DNA of 64,000 nt from Capniomyces stellatus (Eukaryota > Kickxellomycota > Harpellomycetes > Harpellales > Legeriomycetaceae): the NCBI GenBank assembly GCA_001661515.1, contig LUVW01000009.1, forward strand, positions 134,928 through 198,927. Reading direction: 5' to 3'. Below are positions 22,299 through 33,979 of the stretch, piece after piece (position 1 is the first letter of the stretch; every line of letters begins with the position of its first letter). The position numbers and the translations under genes were made by a program. Under the pieces are notes generated by a model. The model had not been told where the DNA came from and made no database searches. It saw only the letters and a program-made list of their open reading frames with translations.

Positions 22299-25200
22299 TT
22301 ATGAGGAAGCGTTGAAGGAAGGAAGGTTGCCAAGATGATAAGTGATGGGGTGAGAAGTGGTAGGTGGGTTGTTGGAGTTGGTTTCAACATTGGAGTCGTT
22401 CTCATTGTCGGAAGAGTCCAGAGTCAAGTCAACAACATTGTTGGCAGAACCTTGGGCAAACATGTTTTTGGTGCTGGTGGGGTGGGCTGGAACTGAGTAG
22501 GAAGAAGATGAAGTGCGGCGTGGAGTTATGTGGGCAGAACCAGAGTCATCAACAAGAGTCACGTGCTGGTGTTTTTGACGCTTTGTTGAGGATAAACCTG
22601 CGTTTGGTGTAGGACTGTTGCAGCTGTTATTCATGCTGTTTGGCGGAACCAGGCTGAGGGCGGTGGTGCCACTTTGTCTGTGTGAGGTTGAGTGTCCAGT
22701 CCAGCTGTTGTTGTTTATATCGTTCAAGTTGTTTATATTATTTATATTATTTGTGTTTTTTATATTATTTATATTGATTGGTGTCGCACTGCTGCACCGT
22801 TTGGTAGCTGAACGTTCTAATTCACCATCCAAAACCAGTCCATAGTCCATGTCCACATCCATCTCCACTCCCACGCCAACTCCCACACCAACTCCCACTC
22901 CAGTGTTGCCTCGGGGTCCTGAGGTTCTTCTATCAACGCCAACAACATCAATGTCGCTGCTGTCACCGCTTCGGCTTCTTTTCTTTTTGTATCCGTTACC
23001 GCTACTATGCCCATCCGACCCGTTGTCCAGGTCAACACTGTCAATTAGCCCTGTTTCCCAGCTCCCGTCAGGATCAATGCTCACTTGCGACAGGTTTAAC
23101 GGTGCCAGCCTCAGCAAATCCTCAAAGTATCCATCAACAAATATCGATCTCCACGATTCCAGATATTCTGAACACACCGGGCACTGCCACGTTGGAAACA
23201 TCCTGTTCAACTCAAAAAACGTCGATCCGTCAAAACACTGACTATGCGTACACATCTCCGACCTAATCGGTACTTTTATCCGACATTGTCCCAACTAAAA
23301 ACATCATCCACACACCCACAAACTTGCCAATTAGTATACCAGTCTCTCAACTCGACTTTATTATATATCTATATTTATATCTATATCTAGATTAATTTGT
23401 TTAAATGTTTGCTTACTGGGCACGTTAGTGAAAGCGTCGATTTCGTCGCCACAATATCTTCGTCATTAGACGCTCTAATCACTACATACACAATCACCCA
23501 CATTCAATAACAATAACAATAACAATAACAATAACATTATTAGTATCCTGGTTTCGTGTCTATCTCTACTTACTCTTTTCAATAACCTTTTCTTTGCTAA
23601 ATTTCCGTGTCAGTTTCAGATTACTCAATATTTCCTTATCTGAATAAACCCCAACCAGATTCACCAATGCCACCATCCTCTACAACAACAGTAAACTTAG
23701 ATACATTAAACATCGAGTACATAAGTAAGCCCTCATACACACACTCTTTCTCTCCCAATACATTATAAACACCAGTGCTATCAATCTACTAAACAATTAT
23801 ATACGTAATTACTTTATCCCCAAAGTACGATATTTCCAACGTGTTTGTTTGGCCCAGCCGTACTTCATTACTCGCTAACAAGTCTACTGGCTGCACTTGC
23901 GACTTTTTCGTTGACCTCCTAGGCTACATTATTATTATTATCACAACGCTCATTAATACCTCTTGTCCATCTACAACTGTCTAATTATTTTGCTTTTCAC
24001 ACTCCCCCCAATTCTCCAACATTATCCCTTTTCCTCCTCCTCATTCTTCCTGAAATTGTCTAGGGATTATCTCGTAAATACTGTCGACTTACTAGCATTA
24101 ATATGTTTCTGTTCACTTTGACTTCAAGTCCACTTGGGTACTCTATTGGTGCTCCAACATCACCTCCATTTGCTAGCTTTCTTGCATTAATACTCTCTAA
24201 CGATGCCATGTACAGCTGTAAGCCAAGTGTCTTGTTCTCTTCGTCCTTTCTATTTTCAGCCATTCAGTTAAATCACATCATGTAGTTGCTATAAACACTT
24301 TGTCATCTTCAACATTTGTCCACATCACCATGGTTTTTTTTCTCTTTTTCACTCATTTCTCTATTCTCTATCTCTAGTTTGGCTTTATGTATGCTTGTTT
24401 TACTCGTTATTTAGCGTCATCATGTCTTTTTTCTCCAGCTCCAGCTTCCAAGTCACCGTATTCCGAACCGCTCGGTTTTCTAACCAATTATTTGGCAAAA
24501 AAAAAAAAAAAGCAGCAACAAATCAAATTATTCTGTCAGAAATCCAAACACAAAATCCACTTTTGTCCTTCAAACAACCACGAAAAAAAACGCCCTTTTT
24601 TTTCAGCCGTCAATTATTCTCCATTCTTGTTACCTATACAAATTTGCGGCTTCCCGACCAGCTTTAGCACGTGGAAGAACGGCGATGATTCAAATTTTAC
24701 TCCCTTGCTTATATGCAGCTCCATCATCTTGCTCATTTTGCTGGTTGTCTTTGTTTTCTTGGCTGTCCCGTTCTTGTTCAGGTCCAAGTTTAAGTTAAAT
24801 ATGCTATTAAGTGCTCGTGATCCCGTGTTCGCTCTGCCATTCGGCCGTGAATCAATCGAGCCTATATTTACAACCAACAATAGCCACATTAAACTCGCCA
24901 ATCAGTATTGCTGCAATTCCATATATTTCCTAGCTACGCTGTTGGTATCCAAGTACTTGAATACCAACAACACTACACTTGTGCCTACCTCTGTTTCCAC
25001 TAGTTAACAATGTCCTTGAGTTGCTCAGACTGTTTAGCAGCCCTTGCGGCTGTACTGGCTCTATCGCTGGCTGACTTGCAGCTTCATTTAGCGTTCGTCT
25101 ATTCCTTGCCCCTGAAATGTTTGGAACCTCCTGTGCCACATCACTACCTACCCCATCGCTTCCAGCCTCAGAGTCGCTTGGGTAAGTTATCGCATTTTTA

Positions 25201-25460
25201 CTCCCATCTCTCCACGCATAGTGCGTATATCTGCTCCCAAATTTTGAAAGTGTATACCGACAAACAATATCGATCCCACATATAATGTTTATTATGCTAC
25301 AATACGCCTCTTTGCTCTCATCGTTATAAATCATCCGAATCAAGGCCGACAGATCGTTTGCCAGCTCCGCCTTCCTTTTCGTCTTGGTGTTTGGTGGAAT
25401 GTTTACTTTCACAACTTTTTGCATGTGTTGGAGCAACAGCTTATAATCGTTAATTCGCAT
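22299..25460 (-). CDS. SIZ1: SIZ/PIAS-family SUMO E3 ligase
   Basis: This ligase transfers SUMO from Ubc9 to nuclear substrates. Eight exons were joined on the minus strand: 25460-24989, 24861-24634, 24479-24404, 24249-24093, 23923-23813, 23679-23574, 23481-23417 and 23294-22299. All phases agree, giving 736 residues. Order: a SAP-like DNA-binding motif at the N-terminus, a Ser/Pro-rich linker, a PINIT domain (GVKFESSPFFHVLKLV; NTVTWKLELEKKD; IEYPSGLEVKVNRN), then the SP-RING (VPIRSEMCTHSQCFDG...WQCPVCSE...IFVDGYFEDLL). A long disordered tail ends with a SUMO-interacting motif VVDLTLDSSDNEND. The start is the weak point: the frame has a stop just before ATTCCATACTC at 25475, next to a possible acceptor (AATAG), so a further 5' exon is likely. 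Confidence 0.9.
23505..23536. repeat. (AATAAC)n in an intron of the SUMO ligase gene
   Basis: About five units of the hexamer, in the intron between the sixth and seventh exons. Confidence 0.85.
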
Positions 25461-27382
25461 AATCGAGTATGGAATCTATTCAATTTTTTAGATTTCCAAA
25501 ATAGCGTTGATTTGTTAATACCACCAAACTTTACCCATCTTATTTTGCTTGGACAATGTTTCTTTAAATCACTCGATCCAAAAGTACTCGGTTATAAGGA
25601 TTATCAATTTTTTTTCTTTTTTCTTTTTTTAAAAAAAAGAACTTACATTACTCAAACTAATCAAAACTTCCATCTCGAATATCCTGATTTGTTTACTATA
25701 CACTGTATATTTGCTCTACTCTGTCTTCTTCTGTTGGAAACAAGTGTCGAGTCACAAAGAAACTGTCTCCCTCCTCGGTTCGTCCGTGCTTTTAATTGTC
25801 TTGTCGATTCTTTTTTGTTTTTCCTTGCAGTATCATTAAATGTTTCTGATTTGCAACATCCCTTTTGCTTTACTTTCGCTTTTTTCAATAAAAGTAAAAA
25901 AGCGAACAAAATGTAAAGCAAATTTAAACCGAATAAAGTAACCAGTATCAGAATCCAAACAAACAAACCTAAATTAGTGTCTTTTTGTAAAAATAGCAAA
26001 GTAAAATCGAAAAGTAAATGAAAATAAATTGAACCTTTTTTGTTTATTTATTTTATTTTTTTTACTAATTCGCGAAAAGGAAAAGTAAAAGTCAAATATG
26101 AAAGCCTTGCTAGTAAAGCCAAGTAACAAGAAAATCAACACAATATGTAATATTAACTTCTGGTGATTATCATTAAAATATACCAGCAAATAAGTAAAAT
26201 ATATTTAGTGCTCAAACCCGCCTTAACAAGCAAACATTAATCTACCTTTTTTGTAATTTTTTTTTCCATCTGTTTTCTTGTGTTTTTTTACGTTATTAAC
26301 GATTTAAATTCCAGCAAAATATCTGCAAGTAAGCTTCATTTAAGAAAATATCAAATGAAAAACATTTAAATTTAACACATAAAAAGAGAAAAACATTATA
26401 AAGCTCGTTTGAGAAAGTGAAAAAGTGAATTTGCTAATAATAAAAAAGACGAGTATCGTTTATGGTATCTGATCTATGAACAATGACCATGTCCCAAAGG
26501 CGCACAGGCTCTTGGGCAACTTCTTTAATTAACACCACATTGAAGCGTTTGTTCTTACTATATACTAATAAATTAATGGCTTGGACAGGTTTAACACACT
26601 TTGACGCGATTTATCTGCCATTTTACAAGAGCTACAATGAACAACACGCCAATAACGCGTTTGAATCAGCCTGTATTCCACCAAGTCGACTAATAAAGCA
26701 GATCAGCAACGCCTAATTATTAGCGTTCGTATAGTCCCATTATGAGATATGCGACAACGCTAGGCATTAAATACTATTTGCGGTGGTTGTTATTAGATAT
26801 ACACCCGCGCCCATATTGTGTATCGGAACCACCGTTACCTTAAGTGGATGAGCTGTAGTCAATATCGATACCAATTTCAGTATTTTATTTGATGTTGGAC
26901 TGAAAAAAAAACATAGAGTTGTTGCTAAATATCAGCTTTCAACGTTGTTACTAATCAATCAAACGGATAATGAAGTCCTCCTAGGTACCAACAAGTACAT
27001 GTGTTTTGCCCCTCAAATAATAAGCAACAACTCGGAAATAGCAAATACTGTTATATGATCTAATGTGTTTTTTTTTCGATGCTTTTTTTTGGACAATTAT
27101 TTTGCCAATATAGCTATGCTAAGATTGCAATTAAGTGTTAGAGTACGACTGCTAAGGTAGATAAAAGCTGCACACTCAAGATGCTGAACAAAAATGGATT
27201 TAAAGGGGGGAAGGAAACAAAAGAGCAAAATATAGCTTTATTGGAATTTATTAAGAATCTTAGAAATATGTTACTTGTAATAGATGATCTTTTATAAAAA
27301 TCAAGAAGAAATATCAATGAAAAGTAACAAGACACACTTTAATAATTTACAATAAAATACCCCAAGGCAGTGATTAAATAGA
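25461..27382. other. intergenic region between the SUMO ligase and eIF5A
   Basis: It must hold the SUMO ligase promoter and perhaps a missing first exon. A short inverted repeat (CGGTGGTT at 26781, AACCACCG at 26827) is visible. Open frames here lack protein character. Confidence 0.5.
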
Positions 27383-27856
27383 TTATTTTGGAGCTTCTTT
27401 GTATGAGATGCAGGCCTCTTCTCCCATTGAGCACAATACGGAGACGTTCAATTCTTTGCCGGACTCGAAATCTTCGGTGATTTGGTCACCAAGCTCTCCT
27501 TCTGGAAGACGAATATCGTCTTTCATACCACCATCTGGGTCCATAAGGTTCATGAAGCCGTCATCAATGTTGATAAGGGAGTATTCCTCGCGTCTGACGT
27601 TTGGAACATCCATGTTGTGGGTTGATGGAGACAAATCTTCGTATTTTTTACCAGTGAAGATATCAATACCTACAAGATTGACCTTGGCGTGACCGTGCTT
27701 TCCGGTTTTGGATGTGGACATATCAACAATCTTGCATGGACGTCCTTTAATCAAAACGTGTCCGTTCTTTCTAAGAGCAGAGCATTGGAGTGGGTAGGTC
27801 AATGAGGCTCCGGAATCGTTAGATTCAAAGTGATGTTCGTGTTCTGCGTCAGCCAT
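27383..27856 (-). CDS. EIF5A: translation factor eIF5A
   Basis: eIF5A is a cytosolic factor that relieves ribosome stalling and is activated by hypusination. The single-exon frame gives 157 residues from the ATG at 27856 (context AAAAATGGCT). A longer reading would need a TTG start and is rejected. The hypusine site is Lys53 in the invariant [12 protein letters not shown] loop, with the N-terminal SH3-like fold before it and the C-terminal OB fold after it ([25 protein letters not shown]). It is highly conserved from end to end. A TATA box lies about 70 bases upstream. Confidence 0.97.
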   Translation of the reverse strand: MADAEHEHHFESNDSGASLTYPLQCSALRKNGHVLIKGRPCKIVDMSTSKTGKHGHAKVNLVGIDIFTGKKYEDLSPSTHNMDVPNVRREEYSLINIDDGFMNLMDPDGGMKDDIRLPEGELGDQITEDFESGKELNVSVLCSMGEEACISYKEAPK

Positions 27857-27922
27857 TTTTATCAAACTATTACAATTTAAACAGTAAAAAAAAACAAAGA
27901 TTCAGATTACTTTAGCGTCGTG

Positions 27923-27934
27923 CTTTTATATATA
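27923..27934 (-). promoter_or_regulatory. TATA box of eIF5A
   Basis: TATATATAAAAG on the minus strand, about 70 bases before the ATG. Confidence 0.5.
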
Positions 27935-30006
27935 AATACTCAAAAATTATATTAATATAGTAATTTTTTTTACCTTTTATTTATGTCAGTTCTTAATAAA
28001 AAAAGAATGCATTCAATTCCACATAAATTAATCCATGTTATAACCATGAATTGTTGCAAAAATCCTAGATATTTTCGAAATTAATGCTAAACCTATCGCC
28101 ATTTTTTTTTCTTTATTCACTTACCCCTCTTCCTTGTTTTTTTAATTGCTATTTAATCTTTGATTTTTTTTTCTTTACTCCAATGTTTACCTTTTTTTTT
28201 CCACTATATTTTCCCCAATCCACTTTTTTTGTAATGTTTATGAAAAATTTTCTGTTCAAAAATTTTTTGTCAGAAAAAAAAAATTTTGTTCAAGAAAAAT
28301 TGCGGTTTATCTCTAGCACCTTTTTAATTTAATCTGCATTTTTTTTTATCTCGTCTTGGTTTTTTTTTTTACTTATTTATGAAATGCCCTCGTTTTGGTT
28401 TTTAATGTTTGTTTTAGTTTTTATTTTTTTTGTTGCTTTTTTTTCAACCTGGACCTAATTTATAACCAATGGCAGATTCATCATTGTATATTGGAAACAA
28501 AATTGATATTTTTAGCACTGAGCCATTGGCTATTTTCAATTAGCTGTAAAGCAAAATGAATAAACATTTAGGACATGTATTTTACTTGTCGCCAAAAGCC
28601 ATCATCATTATTCACCAATTCAATTTTTTTTATATCGTTTATACAACAGCTGGGTTAGTGGTTTTTGGCTAATATTATCTACCTATTTTGCGACTGCTCG
28701 ATTATTAGATTGAGAAAAGTACAAGTAAATGCAGCTATTGATGATTGGACAAACCTAAACTTGCCAATGGTTTGTTAATCGCTAACCTTAATTTGGCCAA
28801 CTCCTCTATTATTATCTTTTACTTTTATTAAAGTCCATTATTATTATTATTATTATTAGCCGCAAAACTTTGCTGGCAATTTACGCTTTACTCATTTTTC
28901 CAATTCGCCTTTCCATTGTTGGTCTTTTCCATATCCAACTCAACCAACAGTTTGGAGGCAATTTATTTTTACTGAAAAAGACGATTTGTTGAATATGAGT
29001 TTGCAGTTCTGGGTTCGCCATATTTACGCTAGCCGAACGGCGTTTAAGCTCATTTCCTTGAAACAGCTTTATAAAACACCTACCAACATCACATACACGC
29101 TGTACTTTTTACAAGCTGCGGATTTCATATACACTTTGATGGTTTGTAAGCCAACTCCGGCATAAAGCGACCTTCCCTCAACTTAGCTTGACAAGCATGT
29201 CATTCATTCTGAAATCCAGTCCACCAGACCTGTAAACCAAAGACATGATCAGGTATTGGCAATTCGCACCTGCAGGCCGCAGTCTTTATTTGTACACATA
29301 CATGTCTATACTCTATGTATTATAAAATAGCAGTTAGGCCAGTATAATTTTTGTTTAATCTGGTGGATAAATGTTGATACAGCTATTCACTAACTTTGTA
29401 TAGCTTGTTGGGTTAATGAACTTATAAGCACCAGTCCGTAGTTTATTAATATTGCCATTATTGGCACCAGGCTTAGTTAAAGCTAATACAATTCGAAACT
29501 AAAGCAAATCAACGTAATAATAATAAAAGAAAAAGTCATAATGGAAGACAGGAACCGGTTTACTGGCATCGTTTTCTTAAAGAAAAAAAAAAACTCGACA
29601 AACTAGCATTTAGATGATAATGACCAGCTACTACAAATTGTTACCAAGTAATTACCAATCATTGATTGTCATTAGAATCAACAAAACCAAGAGTGTCGTT
29701 TTCAATTGAGTTTATCCAATAAAAACCCCTCATTGATGTATAATAGTGCAATCCTCACAATCAAAAGGAATAAATGAAAGTAACAACTAATAGAAACTTT
29801 GAGATTTTTTAAAAAAAAAAGACAAGTTAACGCTAAAGTTTTTTTTTAATACATCAACGTCAATAAAAAGAATTGTCGAATGGAACAATTAGCCTAGGGG
29901 CTACCACTCTTTTTTTATTTTCTTTTCCCGCTCTTATTTCTTCAGTATAGTAGATATAAAGAAATATACACGTTGGATTCCAAATTGATATAGCCTTGAC
30001 ACCAAG
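27935..30006. other. divergent intergenic region between eIF5A and TyrRS
   Basis: The stretch is T-rich to about 28480, then of more mixed composition. It has an (ATT)n tract near 28837-28857. I see no gene, tRNA or repeat of note. Confidence 0.55.
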
Positions 30007-31176
30007 ATGCCTTCAGATACCAAGACAACAGCACAGCTTTCAGCTGAAGAGAAGTATAGCCTAATCACAAGAAATCTTCAAGAGGTTTTGGGCGAAACCG
30101 AGCTTAAGGCTATCCTTGCAGAACGTGACATCACGCTTTACTGGGGTACTGCGCCAACAGGCAGACCGCATTTAGGCTACTTTGTGCCAATGATGAAGGT
30201 AGCGGATTTCTTGAAGGCCAATGTTCATGTTAAGATATTGTTGGCAGATATCCATGCTTTCCTAGACAACATGAAGGCACCGATTGAAATTGTACGCCAT
30301 AGAGTTACGTACTACGAGCGACTGGTCAAGGCGATGCTTAGAAGTATTGGAGTACCACTTGAGAAACTCGAATTTGTTGTTGGATCAAGCTACCAACTAA
30401 CACCAGAATATAGCATGGACAACTTTAGACTTGCAGCAGTTGTAACTGAGCGCGATGCTAAAAAGGCAGGATCGGAGGTAGTCAAGCAGGTCGACAACGC
30501 GGTTCTTTCCGGGCTTATCTACCCAGGCATGCAGGCCTTGGATGAAGAGTACCTCAAAGTGGATGCGCAATTTGGTGGAGTTGATCAAAGAAAGATCTTT
30601 ACCTTTGCTGAAAAATACATGCCAAACCTTGGGTACAAAAAGCGAATACATCTAATGAACCCAATGGTTCCAGGACTTCAAGGATCCAAGATGAGTGCTT
30701 CGGATCCTGACAGCAAGATTGATATCTTAGACGATGCCAAGTCAGTAGAAAAGAAGCTCAAAAAGTCTTTCTGTGAAGAGGGAAATGTTGAGAACAACGG
30801 AATATTGTCATTTATGGAGTATGCTATCTTCCCTATTTTCAGTCTATCAGATACCAACAAAGAATTTGTTATTGAAAGGCCAGAAAAATATGGCGGAAAC
30901 TCAGTTTACACCGACTTTGAATCCCTAAAGCAGGATTTTGCCGATAAAAAGATCCACCCTGGCGATTTCAAGAACAGCGTTGCTAAACTTCTAAACAAAA
31001 TTTTGGATCCTATCAGAAAGGAACTGGATACTGACGAGTTTAGAGAGGTAACCCTCAAGGCCTACCCTCCACCACCAGCCAAAGTCTCCGTAAAGAAAGA
31101 AAAGAAGAAGCATAACAAAAAGCCAGAGGCCCCAATTTCAGCTGAAGCTGCCCCTGTTAGCGAGAGTGCTCAATAA
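30007..31176 (+). CDS. TYS1: cytosolic tyrosyl-tRNA synthetase
   Basis: This class I synthetase charges tRNA-Tyr. The intronless gene encodes 389 residues, close to yeast Tys1. The HIGH-like signature is [10 protein letters not shown] (49-58) and the KMSKS-like signature is KMSAS (228-232). The eukaryotic/archaeal-type catalytic core is intact ([50 protein letters not shown]). The C-terminus ends in a Lys-rich then Ala/Pro-rich tail (about 353-389), as in fungal enzymes. It has no mitochondrial leader. The gene is convergent with the GH81 cluster. Confidence 0.97.
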   Translation: MPSDTKTTAQLSAEEKYSLITRNLQEVLGETELKAILAERDITLYWGTAPTGRPHLGYFVPMMKVADFLKANVHVKILLADIHAFLDNMKAPIEIVRHRVTYYERLVKAMLRSIGVPLEKLEFVVGSSYQLTPEYSMDNFRLAAVVTERDAKKAGSEVVKQVDNAVLSGLIYPGMQALDEEYLKVDAQFGGVDQRKIFTFAEKYMPNLGYKKRIHLMNPMVPGLQGSKMSASDPDSKIDILDDAKSVEKKLKKSFCEEGNVENNGILSFMEYAIFPIFSLSDTNKEFVIERPEKYGGNSVYTDFESLKQDFADKKIHPGDFKNSVAKLLNKILDPIRKELDTDEFREVTLKAYPPPPAKVSVKKEKKKHNKKPEAPISAEAAPVSESAQ

Positions 31177-31648
31177 TTTCCTTGTTTACCCTCACTTTAT
31201 TATTTTCGATTTTATTTTATTCTATATTTTATCTGGCTCTATTTCTTTTCAACTGTTGAACCCAACCTTGTTTTTTAAGGTTAAAGGAACTACCTTCATC
31301 CTTGTACTGATCGTTTTAAATTTACATTTCAGCCTACAGTAATATCCTTGTGCTTTTCAGAAAACAAGAGGGCAAGAAAAGAAGGTTCATTTTTATTCTA
31401 GTAGATTGCCTTAATACCAACTTTGCTTAATATTCAATATGCCCTGTTCAATATATTATGTTCAATGTGTTATATCGAATATGTCATGCTCAATATATTA
31501 TGCTCAATATGGTATTTTATATGTTTTATTTTGGACTGTGAAACATTAATTAGCAAACATACATTCCAACTTTAATCATGCTACAATTTAAAGAAGCAAA
31601 ATCCAAAATCCAAAATCCAAAAAAAAGTAAAAAAAGAAAAGGCTACGA
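31177..31648. other. convergent intergenic region between TYS1 and GH81-1
   Basis: It contains a 14-bp minisatellite (31433-31516) and three AATCCAA words (31600-31622). No gene. Confidence 0.6.
31433..31516. repeat. 14-bp tandem repeat, six units
   Basis: Six consecutive 14-base units have the consensus TTCAATATATTATG: 31433, 31447, 31461, 31475, 31489 and 31503. They differ by a few substitutions and no indels. Confidence 0.85.
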
Positions 31649-33781
31649 CTAGCACAAAGCCAGCCACCAAAGTGCGTTTGTTCTCGAGTTACCATTATCA
31701 TGCTTAGAAATACTTTTGATCTTTGAGCTTACAGATCTCTTGTTAGCCAATGCACCTGCCATAAGCATAAACTCCTTCCATTCGTCTGTTATAGCTTTGC
31801 CAGAGTAAATGGTTCTGGATCTAATGGTAGGCCAGGCCTTCTTGATCCAGTCTCTGTTTAGCAGAGAGAATGTTATTGGGGTGAAGGGCAGCATTTGTAT
31901 TCCATAAATGTACTCGGGGTTGTTTCCAAACCAGGTGGTGTATTGTGCACTAGTTTCCCACAAGATACCAACAATGTAGTTCTTGGACAGGCTTTCCGAA
32001 TAAATTCCATCATTAGGTTTAGCCTGCCAGTAAAACTGCGCAGATCTAATCTCGCTGGTCAAAAGGTTGTTATATATCATGGCTTTTTCGCTATCCCCGC
32101 GCACTAACGCAAGGAGGTAGGCACCATAGTACGCATTGACAGATTCAGATGTCGATTCAAGGTTTCTGTTCAACCCAAACTCGTAAAGCCCAGCAGCCCA
32201 TGAATGGCCATCATAAAAGTCAAAGTTTCTGAATGTTGTAAAGTTTGGATCCTTGTTGTCTGTGTTCAAATAGTCCTTCTCAATAAAATCTAGACTTGCT
32301 TTGTTTTCGCCAAGCCATTTCTCAGGATTTTCTGACAACTTTGCTACCACTGCAGCAGTGTATAGATAGTACCCATAGTGTATGTGGTGGTCGTTGTATC
32401 TAGCATTTCCGAAATCTGCATCATTGTTAGCCAAACTGTCAGAGCTGCATATTCCGCCCCACGTTGTGTCATATACCAACTTGTTTGAAACACTCGAATT
32501 AAGCCATTCACCCAATGCTTTTTTCAGCGTGCCTAAAATTTCACCGATCACCTCGTCATAACCAATCTCGTCCGCAATAAGAGCTATTCTTGCAAGCTTT
32601 GCCAACTTCTTTCCAACAAAGTACACAGAATTGTCAGACTGGTTGGGGTTGGCGCTCAGATTTTCCTCATCAATAGCATCTATAATCTCCCCAATGATTT
32701 TGCTATCATTAGGAAATGGCGTGGTATATCGGAATTGTATGCTATTCAGGTTTGGATCCCTAATCACCCACTTGCTGCCCTTGACCGGCATCATTTTGCC
32801 TTTTAATGTGTAAAAGTAGTCTAGACCTGTTGCCCAGCTGGGGTTCTCCAGGACGTCTTGGTGATGCGGCAATGTCAATAAAAGAAGCTTTGAAGGATCT
32901 TCGTCCTTTCCAACGGCATAGCTATGAACAATGGTGTTGTCTTTGATTTCAACTTTTGTAGCAATAGGCACAGTATCTGCGTGTTCGTTCAGCAGGTCAT
33001 ATGTTTCGTTTTCATCAACATCTTTTGGTACATAGACGAATCTAACAAACCCGTTATACTCCCTCTTGGCCTTTACATTGTTTGACCCGCGGAATTCGAT
33101 TGGCATTCTTTTTTTTGAAAATATAAACCAGCTATCTCCATTTTCCAATGTTACTTTGTGGCTCTTATCGTCGCTGTTGCTATATATAGCCGTGATTTCG
33201 CTACCCACATACTCAAAGTTTGGAACACTGTTTTTGTATTTTATACTAAAGTATGGCGACCCCTTGACAAACGGCACACTCATTTGTTTATTAGGACCAT
33301 CTCTAGAAATCCACTGAAATATCATACTCATATCATCATGTCTCAAGAGCTGCCTTTTTTCAAATCCATGTACAGTTCCTGCATTCCAGTATCCCCTCTT
33401 CTCGTAAAAATCATTCCCATCAATAACATTCAGCTTAGGAAACCAGAAGCTAATCCCACCCTCATACGCGCTAGCCACATAAGGTAGTGGTGCAATAGGA
33501 TTTTTCCCGTCCTCAATAACCATATTCATCCACCATTTGTTTGTTGGATACGGCTTACTTATCTTTCCCCATAGCGTGCTAGGCTTGTAATTATTACCTT
33601 TTTGGTCAAATGGCATCTGATACCCATTCTCCATTGCATTAACATTGCTACTATCTTGAGTACCATTGTCATCTACACGCTCTACTCGGTTTCCTGGAAC
33701 ACCAGCCGAGCACAAGCTACTGATTAAAAAGAAAATGACAATTGTCATTTTCTTGGTACTTGTTCTACCAATAGAATACAT
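31649..33781 (-). CDS. secreted GH81 endo-beta-1,3-glucanase, copy 1
   Basis: This enzyme hydrolyses internal beta-1,3-glucan bonds. The single exon encodes 710 residues, within the family range. The N-terminus is a signal peptide: a basic n-region then MTIVIFFLISSLCSAG; Met12 (33748) is an alternative start. Family landmarks: PYPTNKWWMNMV (about 78-88), the beta-sandwich, then the (alpha/alpha)6 barrel with WGG, DFGNARYNDHHIHYGYYLYTAA, DGHSWAAGL (about 523, carrying the acid Asp) and ESTSESVNAYYG (about 540, carrying the basic Glu). It also has WETSAQYTTWFG, MLPFTPIT and the C-terminal SRTNALWWL. It is the first of three tandem paralogues. Its role is probably wall remodelling, cell separation or attack on another fungus; the sequence does not say which. 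Confidence 0.95.
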   Translation of the reverse strand: MYSIGRTSTKKMTIVIFFLISSLCSAGVPGNRVERVDDNGTQDSSNVNAMENGYQMPFDQKGNNYKPSTLWGKISKPYPTNKWWMNMVIEDGKNPIAPLPYVASAYEGGISFWFPKLNVIDGNDFYEKRGYWNAGTVHGFEKRQLLRHDDMSMIFQWISRDGPNKQMSVPFVKGSPYFSIKYKNSVPNFEYVGSEITAIYSNSDDKSHKVTLENGDSWFIFSKKRMPIEFRGSNNVKAKREYNGFVRFVYVPKDVDENETYDLLNEHADTVPIATKVEIKDNTIVHSYAVGKDEDPSKLLLLTLPHHQDVLENPSWATGLDYFYTLKGKMMPVKGSKWVIRDPNLNSIQFRYTTPFPNDSKIIGEIIDAIDEENLSANPNQSDNSVYFVGKKLAKLARIALIADEIGYDEVIGEILGTLKKALGEWLNSSVSNKLVYDTTWGGICSSDSLANNDADFGNARYNDHHIHYGYYLYTAAVVAKLSENPEKWLGENKASLDFIEKDYLNTDNKDPNFTTFRNFDFYDGHSWAAGLYEFGLNRNLESTSESVNAYYGAYLLALVRGDSEKAMIYNNLLTSEIRSAQFYWQAKPNDGIYSESLSKNYIVGILWETSAQYTTWFGNNPEYIYGIQMLPFTPITFSLLNRDWIKKAWPTIRSRTIYSGKAITDEWKEFMLMAGALANKRSVSSKIKSISKHDNGNSRTNALWWLALC

Positions 33782-33970
33782 TTCGATCTGTTCTTGGTTT
33801 TTTGATTCTTTTTTTTTCTTTTTTTGTTTATTTTTTTCTTTAATTGTTGCTTTATTTTATTTTTTTGCTTTTTCTTGACTTGACTTGATTTTTTTAGGCA
33901 CTGGCTTAGACTTTAAACTTAAACCGATGCTGCTGACCTTTGAATTGCACCATATCCATCGTACCTTTGT

Positions 33971-33979
33971 CTATTTATA
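33971..33979 (-). promoter_or_regulatory. TATA box of GH81-1
   Basis: TATAAATAG on the minus strand, about 190 bases before the ATG. Confidence 0.45.

Noticed and set aside
24387..25007. 206-codon open frame on the plus strand
   Set aside because: It lies antisense to SUMO ligase exons that are supported by PINIT similarity and splice phase; it starts in poly-A and lacks protein character.
25419..25916. 165-codon open frame on the plus strand
   Set aside because: It is rich in Phe and Leu from T-runs, overlaps the SUMO ligase 5' region and has no recognisable motif.
26781..26834. Inverted repeat (8-bp arms, 38-nt loop)
   Set aside because: It is too short and isolated to call a structured RNA or mobile element end.
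27857..27865. Three extra N-terminal residues of eIF5A
   Set aside because: They would require a TTG start; the ATG at 27856 has a good context and matches the family N-terminus.
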